From the NCBI GenBank assembly GCA_052387955.1, contig JBQTIQ010000064.1, positions 1-64,000 on the forward strand: a DNA stretch of 64,000 bases. The letters run 5' to 3'. Below the pieces are notes generated by a model. The model did not search any database. It was not told the origin of the DNA and saw nothing but the letters and a program-made list of their open reading frames with translations. The translations under genes were made by a program, and so were the position numbers. Positions 55,842-63,433 of the stretch are shown piece by piece; within the stretch, counting starts at the first letter, position 1; each line of letters begins with the position of its first letter. Source of the DNA: JBQTIQ01 sp052387955 (GTDB lineage: Bacteria > Actinomycetota > Acidimicrobiia > Acidimicrobiales > JACDCH01).

Positions 55842-56825
55842 TCAGGCCAGCAGCTCGTCGGTGCGGGCGTCGGCCGCAGCCTTGATGGCGGAGGCGGCAG
55901 CGGCACCGTCGACACCGGGAAGGGTGGCGGCGAGCGCGTCGACCGCGGCGCCGGCATGGCCCTTCCAGTTGTCGTAGTGGCCCCGGAGGATGTCCTTGTT
56001 GGCGGGGGTGTCAGTGACGATCACCTTCATGAGATCGGCGCTGAGAGCCCGGTGCCACAGGGCGTCCTCGTTGAGCGAGAAGTGGATAGCGGACAGGAGG
56101 CGGTCGCTGTTGGCGGCGGCGGCCGCGCCGGCGATCTGCTCGTTGATGAGCGGGTCGACGTGGGGCTTGATCACCAGGTGCAGCACGGCGAAGGCCTCAC
56201 CCAAGTCGTAGGCCACCAACGCCCGCTCGATGAGCTCGCGCAGCGGCTGGAACGCCTCGGCGTTTTCCCAGATGCCCTGGTGCTCGGCCGGGTTGCAGGC
56301 GCCCCGGCTGGTGTTGAGCTGCACCGAGCGGTATGCGATCCGCTGGAGCCGGCGCATCTCGTCGGCGGCCTGGAAGGTGCCGCAGTTCTTGATCCGCGAC
56401 GCGGGGGCGAGGTGGCCGCAGTAGGCGGCGAGCATCTCGAGCCCGTGGCACGGGTAGCGCAGCGGCGCATAGACGTTGTGCATGTAGGAGAGGTACTCGT
56501 CGCTCAGGGCGGCGTCGTAGTTGGAGTCGTCGATCTCTCGCAGGAGGCCGTCGACCACCGTCTCCTTGCTGTTCTGCAGGGTGTTGTAGCCCCGGTAGGT
56601 GGTGCGACGGGGATCGGCGAACGCCTCCCAGTCCTGCACCTGCAGGTTCGAGTCCTCGCGGTGGGCGTAGGTCCACTCGGCTACGGGGTTGCCCTCGCCG
56701 AGCTCGAAGCTGCGGGGGTAGTCGTACACGAGGCGGGTGCTGACCAGTTCGTACTCGGTCGGCATACGCCGCGACTCGGGGAGCTGGCGGGAGAAGGTCT
56801 TGAGGGTGGGTTTTGCGTCGGCCAT
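55842..56825 (-). CDS. Diiron aromatic monooxygenase beta subunit (TmoE-like)
   Basis: A 327-residue hydroxylase beta chain of the soluble diiron monooxygenase superfamily. It resembles toluene-4-monooxygenase TmoE through its whole length: MPTEYELVSTRLVYDYP, YRGYNTLQNSKE, YAPLRYPCHGLEMLAAY, APASRIKNCGTFQAADEMRRL, LRELIERALVAYDLGEAFAVLHLVIKP. The beta subunit lacks iron and supports the catalytic alpha subunit, which is not encoded in the window. It is the last gene of tmoB-D-E, 12 bp after the effector gene, with a strong AGGAGGAGG ribosome-binding site. Confidence 0.9.
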   Translation of the reverse strand: MADAKPTLKTFSRQLPESRRMPTEYELVSTRLVYDYPRSFELGEGNPVAEWTYAHREDSNLQVQDWEAFADPRRTTYRGYNTLQNSKETVVDGLLREIDDSNYDAALSDEYLSYMHNVYAPLRYPCHGLEMLAAYCGHLAPASRIKNCGTFQAADEMRRLQRIAYRSVQLNTSRGACNPAEHQGIWENAEAFQPLRELIERALVAYDLGEAFAVLHLVIKPHVDPLINEQIAGAAAAANSDRLLSAIHFSLNEDALWHRALSADLMKVIVTDTPANKDILRGHYDNWKGHAGAAVDALAATLPGVDGAAAASAIKAAADARTDELLA

Positions 56826-56837
56826 GTCGTCCTCCTC

Positions 56838-57176
56838 CTATTCGCTCGGGATCTCGGGCTGGGGTTCGTGGGCAAGCCACCACGCCGCGCCGTCGGACGT
56901 CATCGAGACCTTGCCCGAGAACGAGGACATGATGACCTCGAGCTCGCCCGGCCACCGGAGCTCACGACCGAGGACTTCTTCGACCTGGCCCTTGGTCACG
57001 ACGCACTTGTTCGGCGACCAGACGCGGATGTAGGCACCGGCGTCGTCGGTAACGACACCTTCGTTGTGGGCCTCGATGGCCTCGACGATGGCCTGGCCTA
57101 CCGCGGTCACCTGGACCACAGGGCCGACCCCGGTCTCGATTGCGGCCGCCCTGGCCTCAGCTTCTGCTGTGCTCAT
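56838..57176 (-). CDS. Monooxygenase effector/coupling protein (TmoD/MmoB/DmpM-like)
   Basis: A 112-residue cofactor-free regulatory protein. VGPVVQVTAVGQAIVEAIEAHN and YIRVWSPNKCVVTKGQVEEVLGRELRWPGELEVIMSSFSG match the MmoB/DmpM family. It docks on the alpha subunit and controls oxygen activation. ATG 57176 was chosen; the open frame upstream is shadow. A gap of 178 bp separates it from tmoB, where tmoC (Rieske ferredoxin) stands in the canonical operon. Confidence 0.9.
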   Translation of the reverse strand: MSTAEAEARAAAIETGVGPVVQVTAVGQAIVEAIEAHNEGVVTDDAGAYIRVWSPNKCVVTKGQVEEVLGRELRWPGELEVIMSSFSGKVSMTSDGAAWWLAHEPQPEIPSE

Positions 57177-57354
57177 TCCATACCTTTCGATTGGTGACGA
57201 AGAACTTCGCCGGGCGCGACGCGGACGACGGTCCCCAACGCGGACGACGCAACGAATCGAGGCAGCAGACAACCGGGTTGACCCCCTTACCGACGCCGCT
57301 CCGACCTCATGTCGGAGTTGGTCACGGCAACCCAGGTGCCGGTGCCCTTCGGGA

Positions 57355-57612
57355 TCAGGCGGCCGGGGCGACCTGGCGGATGGTGAAGAGATCGCTGTAG
57401 CCGAGGCCAGCCTCTTCGATCGTCTGGGCAGGATCGAGGAACTCGCCGGCTTCGTTGTAGATCTGGAACTCGCCCCCGTTGTCGGGGATGCGTAGCCCGA
57501 GGACCCAGGTGGGGAACTGATCGAGAAGGCTCTGAACAGTGAGGTCCGGCATGGTGATGATCACCAGGCGCAGGAAGTCACCCTCGAACCAGCCGTTCAA
57601 CGGCATGATCAT
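57355..57612 (-). CDS. Diiron monooxygenase gamma subunit (TmoB-like)
   Basis: An 85-residue ubiquitin-like protein: MIMPLNGWFEGDFLRLVIITMPDLTVQSLLD, then EFLDPAQTIEEAGLGYSDLFTIR. These match TmoB-type gamma subunits in length and in their beginning and end. GGAGGAG lies 10 nt before ATG 57612. It is the first gene of the minus-strand set, and no alpha-subunit gene precedes it; upstream is a regulatory region of about 350 bp and then a plus-strand lipoprotein gene. Confidence 0.82.
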   Translation of the reverse strand: MIMPLNGWFEGDFLRLVIITMPDLTVQSLLDQFPTWVLGLRIPDNGGEFQIYNEAGEFLDPAQTIEEAGLGYSDLFTIRQVAPAA

Positions 57613-57634
57613 TGTGCTATTTCTCCTCCGTATC

Positions 57635-57648
57635 GACGTACATACGTC
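57635..57648. promoter_or_regulatory. Palindrome proximal to tmoB
   Basis: GACGTA and TACGTC arms around CA, 22 bp upstream of the tmoB start and just upstream of its ribosome-binding site. It is a candidate operator near the transcription start. Confidence 0.45.
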
Positions 57649-57781
57649 TTACCAACCGGGGGAGCGGAGGCGTATTGGCGCGCGACCCTTCCCCGGGCTT
57701 GCTGATGATGAAGCGGCCTCCTCCGAAGTCGTTCAACGGTGGGCGCACTATACAACACGAGGCATCGCCGTGGGAAAGGTC

Positions 57782-57804
57782 CATGTTCCAGGATCTGGAA
57801 CATG
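57782..57804. promoter_or_regulatory. 23-bp palindromic operator candidate
   Basis: Perfect 10-bp arms, CATGTTCCAG and CTGGAACATG, around a GAT centre, 170 bp upstream of tmoB. The arm length, the short centre and the position suit a dimeric activator or repressor of the monooxygenase genes. The adjacent IclR protein is one candidate binder. Confidence 0.6.
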
Positions 57805-57966
57805 TCCGGAGCAGTCGGAGCGACGAAAACCGCAGTTCGGCGCCATTGTCAGCCGTCCCGGAGGCCGGGACGAGGTACCCCATGAAGGGGCTGGGGCATC
57901 CGTGCGCGGCAAGGCTCCGGTGGCACTGCGCGTGCGGGCACGACCGTATTGGGTAAGACTCCGCCC

Positions 57967-58509
57967 ATGCGCTCAAGCATCATTGCCCGGGCCTTGTTGG
58001 CATGCTCCCTCCTGTTCTTCGCCGGCTGTGGCGACGACGACGACGACGGTGCCGTCAGCACCGGGTCGTCGAACACGGAGAGCCCGACGATCCCGCCCAC
58101 GACCGCACCGGCCGCCGGGTCGGACGGCTCGGAGGGCCCGTCGAGCGACGATCCCTACGAGGCTCAACTGATGCTCTCCGGCCTCGCCGAGGTCCCCGGC
58201 CCTGGAAGCGCGGGAATGGCCTCCGCCGGCATCACCTATGACGGCGACGAGCTCTGTTTCGCCTTCGAGACCGACGGCGTCGGTGCCGTCACCGCCGGCC
58301 ACATCCACGTCGGCGCCGCCAACGTCGCCGGACCGGTGGTGGTCAACTTCCAGCTCACGACCTCCGAGGACGGCCCGGTCGACGAGCGGTGCCTCCCCGA
58401 CGACGAGAAGATCGCCGGGGTCTTCGCCGACCCGGGAGCCCACTACGTCAACCTCCACACCGCCGAGTTCCCCGATGGAGCGGTGCGGGCCCAGCTGCCG
58501 GGCCGATAG
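57967..58509 (+). CDS. CHRD-domain lipoprotein
   Basis: A 180-residue exported protein. The signal peptide ends in a lipobox LFFAG-C21. A low-complexity acidic and Ser/Thr-rich linker follows. The CHRD domain covers about 68-180 (LMLSGLAEVPGPGSAGMASAGITYDGDELCFAFETD, HIHVGAANVAGPVVVNF, YVNLHTAEFPDGAVRAQL). CHRD domains are named after chordin; their bacterial role is unknown. Start ATG 57967; no Shine-Dalgarno. Confidence 0.88.
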   Translation: MRSSIIARALLACSLLFFAGCGDDDDDGAVSTGSSNTESPTIPPTTAPAAGSDGSEGPSSDDPYEAQLMLSGLAEVPGPGSAGMASAGITYDGDELCFAFETDGVGAVTAGHIHVGAANVAGPVVVNFQLTTSEDGPVDERCLPDDEKIAGVFADPGAHYVNLHTAEFPDGAVRAQLPGR

Positions 58510-58596
58510 GCCGGTCCGCTCGCCTGACGACGACGGTCGAACCGGCGCCGTCGGGGCACGGCCCGAGCCTGAACACACCCCAGCAGGGCTGAACGA

Positions 58597-59844
58597 GTGG
58601 CAGCGGCGCAACTACAGGCGCTGGCCGACGCCACGCCGGCGTCGCGGGACCGCTACGTCGACTTCCTCCGGGCCACGAGCATCCTGGTCGTCGTGGTCGG
58701 CCACTGGACGATCGCCGTGATCCACTGGGACGACGGCGTCATCCGCTCGACCAGCGCCATCGGCCAGGCCCCGGGGCTGTGGTTGGCAACGTGGGTCTTC
58801 CAGGTGATGCCCGTCTTCTTCTTCGTCGGCGGGTACTCCAACTTCGTCGCCTACGCGTCGGCCCGGCGGCGCCACCAGACGGCGGTCGACTTCGTACGCA
58901 CCCGCGCCCGCCGGCTCCTGGTGCCCTCCCTGGCACTGGTCGCGGTGTGGGCCGTCGTTCAAACGGGGCTGCACTTCACCGCTACCGGCGCCCCCACCGG
59001 CCCGAAGCTCGGTGGCCTGGTCGTGCTGAGGGGTGTCCGCCCGCCGGGCCAGACGATCCCGTTCGGCCCGCTGTGGTTCCTCGCCGCCTATCTCGTCGTA
59101 GTGTGCATCGCCCCGCTCACGGTCGCCCTCCACCGGCGCTTCCGCTGGTGGGCCCCCGCCGTCCTGGCCGCCGGCGCGGTCCTGGCCGACGTGGCCGGCT
59201 TCATCGGCGGGCTGTCCGGTGCCCGCTACCTCAACGTGGTGTTCGTCTTCCTCCTGCCCCACCAGTTGGGCCACTTCTACGGCGACGGGTCCGCCACCCG
59301 TTGGCCCCGGTACGCGTTGGCGGCGATGGCGACGGGTGGCCTCGCCGGCCTCGTGCTGCTGACCAACGCCTGGCCGTTCCGCCCGGCGGGAGCGACCCGC
59401 TTCGACTGGTTCCCGGGTATCGGCCACTACCCGCGCAGCATGCTCGGGACCGACGTCGAAACGGTCTCCAACGCCTACCCGCCGACGTTGTGCTTCCTGT
59501 TGGTCGGTCTCTGGCTCATCGGGCTGGTGCTGCTGTTACGGCCCCGGGTCAGCCAATGGCTCCAGCGGCCGGGGCCGTGGCGGGCCACCATCGCCGGCAA
59601 CGCCCGGATCATGACCCTCTTCCTCTGGCACATGACCGCCTACCTCGTGGCCATCCTGGTGCTGTGGCCGTTGGGTTTCGGCCGCCAGGACGAGCCCACC
59701 GCCCGCTGGTGGTTGGAACGACCGTTGTGGGTCCTGGTTCCGGCGGTCGTGCTGGTCGGGCTGGTCATGATCTTCGGGCGCTTCGAAGCACAGGGCCGGC
59801 GCCAAGCGGCCACCCCGGGGCATCCGTCAAGTGAGCACCGGTGA
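58597..59844 (+). CDS. Acyltransferase 3-family membrane protein
   Basis: A 415-residue membrane protein with about ten helices. The acyltransferase-3 signature is in RDRYVDFLRATSILVVVVGHWTIAV (catalytic His) and QVMPVFFFVGGYSNFVAY. The C-terminal helices (ITMLFLWHMTAY-type segment at 345-356) fit the family. It moves acyl groups, often acetyl, onto envelope sugars. The start is GTG 58597. Its 3' end overlaps the first arm of an inverted repeat. Confidence 0.9.
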   Translation: MAAAQLQALADATPASRDRYVDFLRATSILVVVVGHWTIAVIHWDDGVIRSTSAIGQAPGLWLATWVFQVMPVFFFVGGYSNFVAYASARRRHQTAVDFVRTRARRLLVPSLALVAVWAVVQTGLHFTATGAPTGPKLGGLVVLRGVRPPGQTIPFGPLWFLAAYLVVVCIAPLTVALHRRFRWWAPAVLAAGAVLADVAGFIGGLSGARYLNVVFVFLLPHQLGHFYGDGSATRWPRYALAAMATGGLAGLVLLTNAWPFRPAGATRFDWFPGIGHYPRSMLGTDVETVSNAYPPTLCFLLVGLWLIGLVLLLRPRVSQWLQRPGPWRATIAGNARIMTLFLWHMTAYLVAILVLWPLGFGRQDEPTARWWLERPLWVLVPAVVLVGLVMIFGRFEAQGRRQAATPGHPSSEHR

Positions 59845-59862
59845 TAATCTCCCTTATCACCG
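59839..59862. promoter_or_regulatory. Perfect 9-bp inverted repeat at the acyltransferase stop
   Basis: CGGTGATAA and TTATCACCG around a 6-nt TCTCCC loop. It overlaps the acyltransferase stop codon. It could be a terminator or an operator; the AT-rich arms are unusual here. A GGTGATAA half-site recurs at about 62190. Confidence 0.5.
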
Positions 59863-59880
59863 ATGTGGCCTTGACGGCCT

Positions 59881-60015
59881 CGGCTCGGGCGCCGCGGGCG
59901 ACGGCCACATCGTTGACAAGGCCGCGGTCCAGATGACGCTCGGCTCGGGCGCCGCGGGCGCCGGCCACATCGTTGACAAGGCCGCGGTCCAGATGACGCC
60001 CGGCTCGGGCGCCGC
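59881..60015 (+). repeat. 60-bp tandem repeat, 2.25 copies
   Basis: Units 59881-59940 and 59941-60000 differ at two positions; a third copy breaks off after 15 bp. Each unit contains a TTGACA hexamer. Both strands stay open across it (20-residue peptide repeats), but there is no start with a ribosome-binding site. It separates the convergent acyltransferase and cupin genes. Confidence 0.9.
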
Positions 60016-60041
60016 CAACGACATGCCGGCACGGGTGACCC

Positions 60042-60440
60042 TTACCGGGGCCGATGCTCGGTCCCGCGGCCCGGGGTGATGAACAGGGCATCGCCGGGTT
60101 CGTGCACGTCGGCGGTGTGCCACACGCCGGGCGGGTTGATGATCGCGTGGCCGGCCTCGAGCGCGACCCGACGCTCGTGCCCGTCGACGTCCTGGATGAG
60201 CTCGGCCCGACCCGAGAGCAGGACGACGACCTCCTCGCCGGCCGGGTGGCGTTCCCAGGTGTCCCACGAGGCCGCGAGGTGGCCGAGGACGACGAGGCGG
60301 CCGTCGTCCCCGTCCACTTCGAACCGCTGGTCGTAGGCGTCGAGGTACTCGGCCGACCACTGGAAGTCGGGCAACGGTGTCGCCGTCGGCCCTCGGCCCA
60401 GGTGGATGTAGGTCGTTCGCAGGTCGAAGGTTTCGTTCAC
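60042..60440 (-). CDS. Cupin-domain protein
   Basis: A 132-residue single cupin. Motif 1 is WERHPAGEEVVVLLSGRAELI (the usual metal residues reduced to H and EE). Motif 2 is INPPGVWHTADV with a metal His. Substrate unknown. The GTG at 60440 follows GGGGGCC. The N-terminus (ETFDLRTTYIHLGRGPTATPLPDF) is well conserved in character, supporting this start. Confidence 0.82.
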   Translation of the reverse strand: MNETFDLRTTYIHLGRGPTATPLPDFQWSAEYLDAYDQRFEVDGDDGRLVVLGHLAASWDTWERHPAGEEVVVLLSGRAELIQDVDGHERRVALEAGHAIINPPGVWHTADVHEPGDALFITPGRGTEHRPR

Positions 60441-60530
60441 GGCCCCCAGGCTGCCCGTTCGTGCATGACCTGTATTGGACGGATGGGAACGAAGCCTGCC
60501 CACCGCCTGTCCTCATTCAAAAGGCAGCCC

Positions 60531-60559
60531 TTGTGCTACAGAATAGGACTGCCTAACGT
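60531..60559 (+). promoter_or_regulatory. Housekeeping-type promoter
   Basis: TTGTGC, a 17-bp spacer and TAACGT (60554-60559), 27 bp before the TTG start of the lipoprotein gene and followed by its GAGGAGG ribosome-binding site. It is the clearest -35/-10 pair in the window. Confidence 0.6.
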
Positions 60560-60585
60560 ACAGCGCCCGAACGAGGAGGCCTTCT

Positions 60586-62019
60586 TTGTCGAACGACATC
60601 CGTATGCGCTGGCGACGTGGCACCGCCTGTCTCACGGCGATGGCGGCGCTGACCGGACTGGCCGCCTGCGGCTCCGACGATCCGCCTGCAGCGTCGTCGT
60701 CGGCCTCGTCCGACGTTGACAGCGGGCCCACCGCCAGCGCATCGAGCGGTCCGGCGGTGAGCTCGGCGGTCACGCCCGTGAGCCTCTCCGACGACGACGA
60801 CCGCCTGCTCGGGGTGACCTACGACGATGCCGGCACCCTCTACGCGTCGGGTTGGGCAGCCACCGGCGACGACCAGGCCATGGCCGCGGTCCGTTTCGGC
60901 GACGACGGCGAGCCCGATCCCACCTTCGGTACCGACGGGGTGGCGACCATCAACGTGGCTTCGGGCGGGAAGGCGGCCGAGCTGGCCCGATCGATCGTCG
61001 TGCAGTCCGACGGCAAGGTTGTCATCGCCGGCCCGGCCGAGCACGACCCGAGTGCGGCCGGCGACGCTGCCCGCGACACCGACATCGCATTGGCCCGCTT
61101 CGACCGCGCCGGCCAACTCGACCCGAGCTTCGGCCAGTCCGGCATCGCCCGTTTCGACCTGAGCACGGGCGTCGCCGACGGGGACAGCTTCGTCGGCGAC
61201 ACCGCCTGGGGACTGTCCGCTCTCGACGACGACCGGCTGGTGGTGGTGGCGGCCAAGGTCGGCGCCGACCCTGGGGGCGACCGCGACTTCGCCGTAATGC
61301 GCCTCACCCCCGAAGGCGCCGCTGATCCCAGCTTCGGCACCGAGGGCGTTTTCGACCTCGATGTCGGCGCCGACAGCGGGGACAGCCCCCGGGAGGCGAC
61401 GGTGCTGCCCGACGGCAAGCTGCTCGTCAGCGGCTATTCGTCCGATGCCGACGACGTGGTGCGGGCCGTGCTGTTCCGGCTCAGCGCCGACGGCCAGCTC
61501 GACCGGACCTTCGGTACCGACGGCGTCACCACGGCCCAGCTCCTCGGGCAGGTGACCGAGGCCTACGCCGCGGCGGTGATCGGCGACCACATCCTCACCG
61601 CCGGCTACGGCAAGGAAGCCGAGGAGGACAAGGTCGACATGATCATCGGCAACTTCACCATCGACGGCGCCGTCGACACCGGTCGCGGTGAGGACGGTCT
61701 CGTCCAGGTCGACGTGGCCGGCGAGGACGACCGGGGCCGAGACCTGGTCGCCCTGCCCAACGGCGACGTGATGGTCGTCGGCAGCGGCAAGACCTCGGCC
61801 GACAACATCGACGCCATGGTGATGCGGCTGACCGCCGCCGGAGACGTCGACACCGGCTACGGCCCCGAGGGCTTCCAGCTGTTCGAGCTCGGCGGGCCCG
61901 AGGACTCGTTCTTCAGCGTGGCGGTGTCGCCCGACGGGTCGGAGGTGGCCGTCGTCGGCTACGTCGGCCAGGGCGATGACGGCAACGACGACGGGGTGCT
62001 GCTGCTGCTCGAACCTTGA
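60586..62019 (+). CDS. Delta-60 repeat lipoprotein
   Basis: A 477-residue exported protein. The signal peptide ends in the lipobox LTGLAA-C28. A Ser/Ala/Asp-rich linker follows. The rest is a beta-propeller-like array of delta-60 repeats, each with a strand ending in the LDPSFGxxG type (EPDPTFGTDG, QLDPSFGQSG, AADPSFGTEG, QLDRTFGTDG, DVDTGYGPEG) and an internal LPDGKLLVSG-type strand, about five or six repeats. Function unknown; probably a cell-surface scaffold. The TTG start is set by GAGGAGG 6 nt upstream. Confidence 0.9.
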   Translation: MSNDIRMRWRRGTACLTAMAALTGLAACGSDDPPAASSSASSDVDSGPTASASSGPAVSSAVTPVSLSDDDDRLLGVTYDDAGTLYASGWAATGDDQAMAAVRFGDDGEPDPTFGTDGVATINVASGGKAAELARSIVVQSDGKVVIAGPAEHDPSAAGDAARDTDIALARFDRAGQLDPSFGQSGIARFDLSTGVADGDSFVGDTAWGLSALDDDRLVVVAAKVGADPGGDRDFAVMRLTPEGAADPSFGTEGVFDLDVGADSGDSPREATVLPDGKLLVSGYSSDADDVVRAVLFRLSADGQLDRTFGTDGVTTAQLLGQVTEAYAAAVIGDHILTAGYGKEAEEDKVDMIIGNFTIDGAVDTGRGEDGLVQVDVAGEDDRGRDLVALPNGDVMVVGSGKTSADNIDAMVMRLTAAGDVDTGYGPEGFQLFELGGPEDSFFSVAVSPDGSEVAVVGYVGQGDDGNDDGVLLLLEP

Positions 62020-62113
62020 ACCGGGGTCGGCCGGGTGAGCCCGGCGCCCGCCGTTGAGCGGAGCACGCGTAGCACTCGCATCTGGTCCATGGTCGCCCCC
62101 CCGGCGAGTGCCT

Positions 62114-62144
62114 GGTCCGTAGCCGGTCCGATCGGCTACGGACC
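62114..62144. terminator. Strong hairpin terminator
   Basis: A perfect 12-bp stem (GGTCCGTAGCCG and its complement) with a 7-nt loop, 95 bp after the delta-60 gene. Confidence 0.7.
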
Positions 62145-62225
62145 GGGCGGCGCCAGCTTGGTCGCGGCTGCGGTCGTCGACGCGCAGTGGTGATAACCGC
62201 GGGCCGGCGCTTAGCATCGTCGGTC

Positions 62226-62340
62226 ATGACCGTGCTTGCTCGGGGGCTGCGCCCCCGGGCCCCATCGTCGCCGGGCTCGCTGGCGCTCGCGCCGTCGACC
62301 GGTCACGGGTGGGAATCGCAACCGATGGTGCACCAGTGAC
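62226..62340 (-). repeat. Dispersed hairpin element family 2, copy 4
   Basis: In inverted orientation relative to the copy at 51771-51870 and alike over about 110 bp. Its stem CGGGGGC/GCCCCCG (62241-62257) differs from the copy-2 stem by a paired change. The TGGTGCACCA palindrome end touches the GTG start of the tyrosine recombinase gene. Confidence 0.85.
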
Positions 62341-63391
62341 CGTGGTCGACCCTCGCCGCTCTCCCGGCGACACCCGACCGGGCCCGTCACTGGCAGTCCT
62401 GGCCGAGGACTGGTTGGCAGCCCGTTCCGCCGCCTCCCGGTCGGACCCGACCAACTCGGACCGGGCTCGGCGCACGGACCTGTGCCGGATCGGCCGTACC
62501 CTCCAGGCCGCCTCCGGCGCTACCACCGCCGACGGACCGATGTCGCTCGACAACGACTGCGGTCCCGTCCGTCTCGGCGACCTGTCGGTCGACGCCCTCG
62601 CCGCCATGATCGGCGAGTTGCGCCGGCGCTACGAGCCGGCCACGGTCGAACGAACGGTGTCGACGCTGCGAGGCTTCACCCGCTGGCTGGCCCGCCGGGG
62701 CCACCTTGGCCGCGACCCCTGTGACGACGACACCGTCAGCGCCGGCCGGCGGCGAGCCGAGCCAGACGGGCCTCTGCCCTTCCATGCCTTTTCGTCCGCC
62801 GACGTGGACGCACTGCTGTCGGCCGCGGCCAACCCGGCTGCCGGCGCCCGCAGTGCGTGGGCCGCACGTGACGTCGCCATCATCTCCACCCTCGCCGGTA
62901 CCGGTCTGCGAGCCGGCGAGCTCGCCGCCCTCCGGGTCAAGGACCTCGACGAGACCGTCGAGCGGCCCCTGTTGCGGGTGGTGCGAGGAACCAAGGGCGG
63001 GCGGCGTCGCGACATTCCTGTCCCTCGGGCCACCGTCGCCGTCGTCCACGACTATGCCGGCGAGCGGGCCCAACGGGCCGCCGCCGAGCCCGCCCTCGCC
63101 GCGAAACCTGGCGGCCCCCTGTTCGTACGGTCCGATGGCACCGGCCTCAACCAACAATGGCTCGACCGGCTCACACGACGCTGTGCCGCCGCCGCCCACG
63201 TTCATCTGCCCGGTGACGCCGCCACCCACGCCTACCGGCACCATTACGGCGTGCAGCTCGCACTCCGGGGTGTCCCGGTGCCGGTGATCCAGCAACTGAT
63301 GGGCCACGTCGACCCCCGTACCACTTCCATCTACACCCGGGCCGCGGCCCGCGACCTCGTCGACCCCCTCGACGATGCCGGCTGGTTGTGA
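62336..63391 (+). CDS. Tyrosine recombinase (XerC/XerD-like)
   Basis: A 351-residue integrase-family recombinase. The N-terminal SAM-like core-binding domain covers about 15-135 (LAVLAEDWLAAR...RRRYEPATVERTVSTLRGFTRWLARRGHL). The catalytic domain has R192 (TGLRAGELAAL), H298 and R301 (HAYRH), H324 (MGHVDPRTT) and the nucleophile Y333 (SIYTR). All catalytic residues are intact. At 351 residues it is longer than XerC/D (about 300). An Xer-like or element-specific role cannot be separated. The GTG 62336 lies at the edge of a family-2 repeat; ATG 62309 is an alternative inside the repeat. Confidence 0.9.
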   Translation: MTVVDPRRSPGDTRPGPSLAVLAEDWLAARSAASRSDPTNSDRARRTDLCRIGRTLQAASGATTADGPMSLDNDCGPVRLGDLSVDALAAMIGELRRRYEPATVERTVSTLRGFTRWLARRGHLGRDPCDDDTVSAGRRRAEPDGPLPFHAFSSADVDALLSAAANPAAGARSAWAARDVAIISTLAGTGLRAGELAALRVKDLDETVERPLLRVVRGTKGGRRRDIPVPRATVAVVHDYAGERAQRAAAEPALAAKPGGPLFVRSDGTGLNQQWLDRLTRRCAAAAHVHLPGDAATHAYRHHYGVQLALRGVPVPVIQQLMGHVDPRTTSIYTRAAARDLVDPLDDAGWL

Positions 63392-63433
63392 GCGCCGGCG
63401 CCTGGTCCGCGAGCCGGCCCGAGGGCCCGCCCG

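Larger units (their letters stand above)
57613..57966. other. Regulatory region between tmoB-like and CHRD lipoprotein genes
   Basis: 354 bp without a credible gene. It contains two perfect palindromes (listed separately) and, near its right end, TAAGACT ahead of the lipoprotein start. It presumably holds the divergent promoters. Confidence 0.6.

Noticed and set aside
59765..60091. Open frames on both strands through the 60-bp tandem repeat
   Set aside because: The repeat length is a multiple of 3, so frames stay open by chance. No ribosome-binding site or domain, and both ends run into neighbouring genes.
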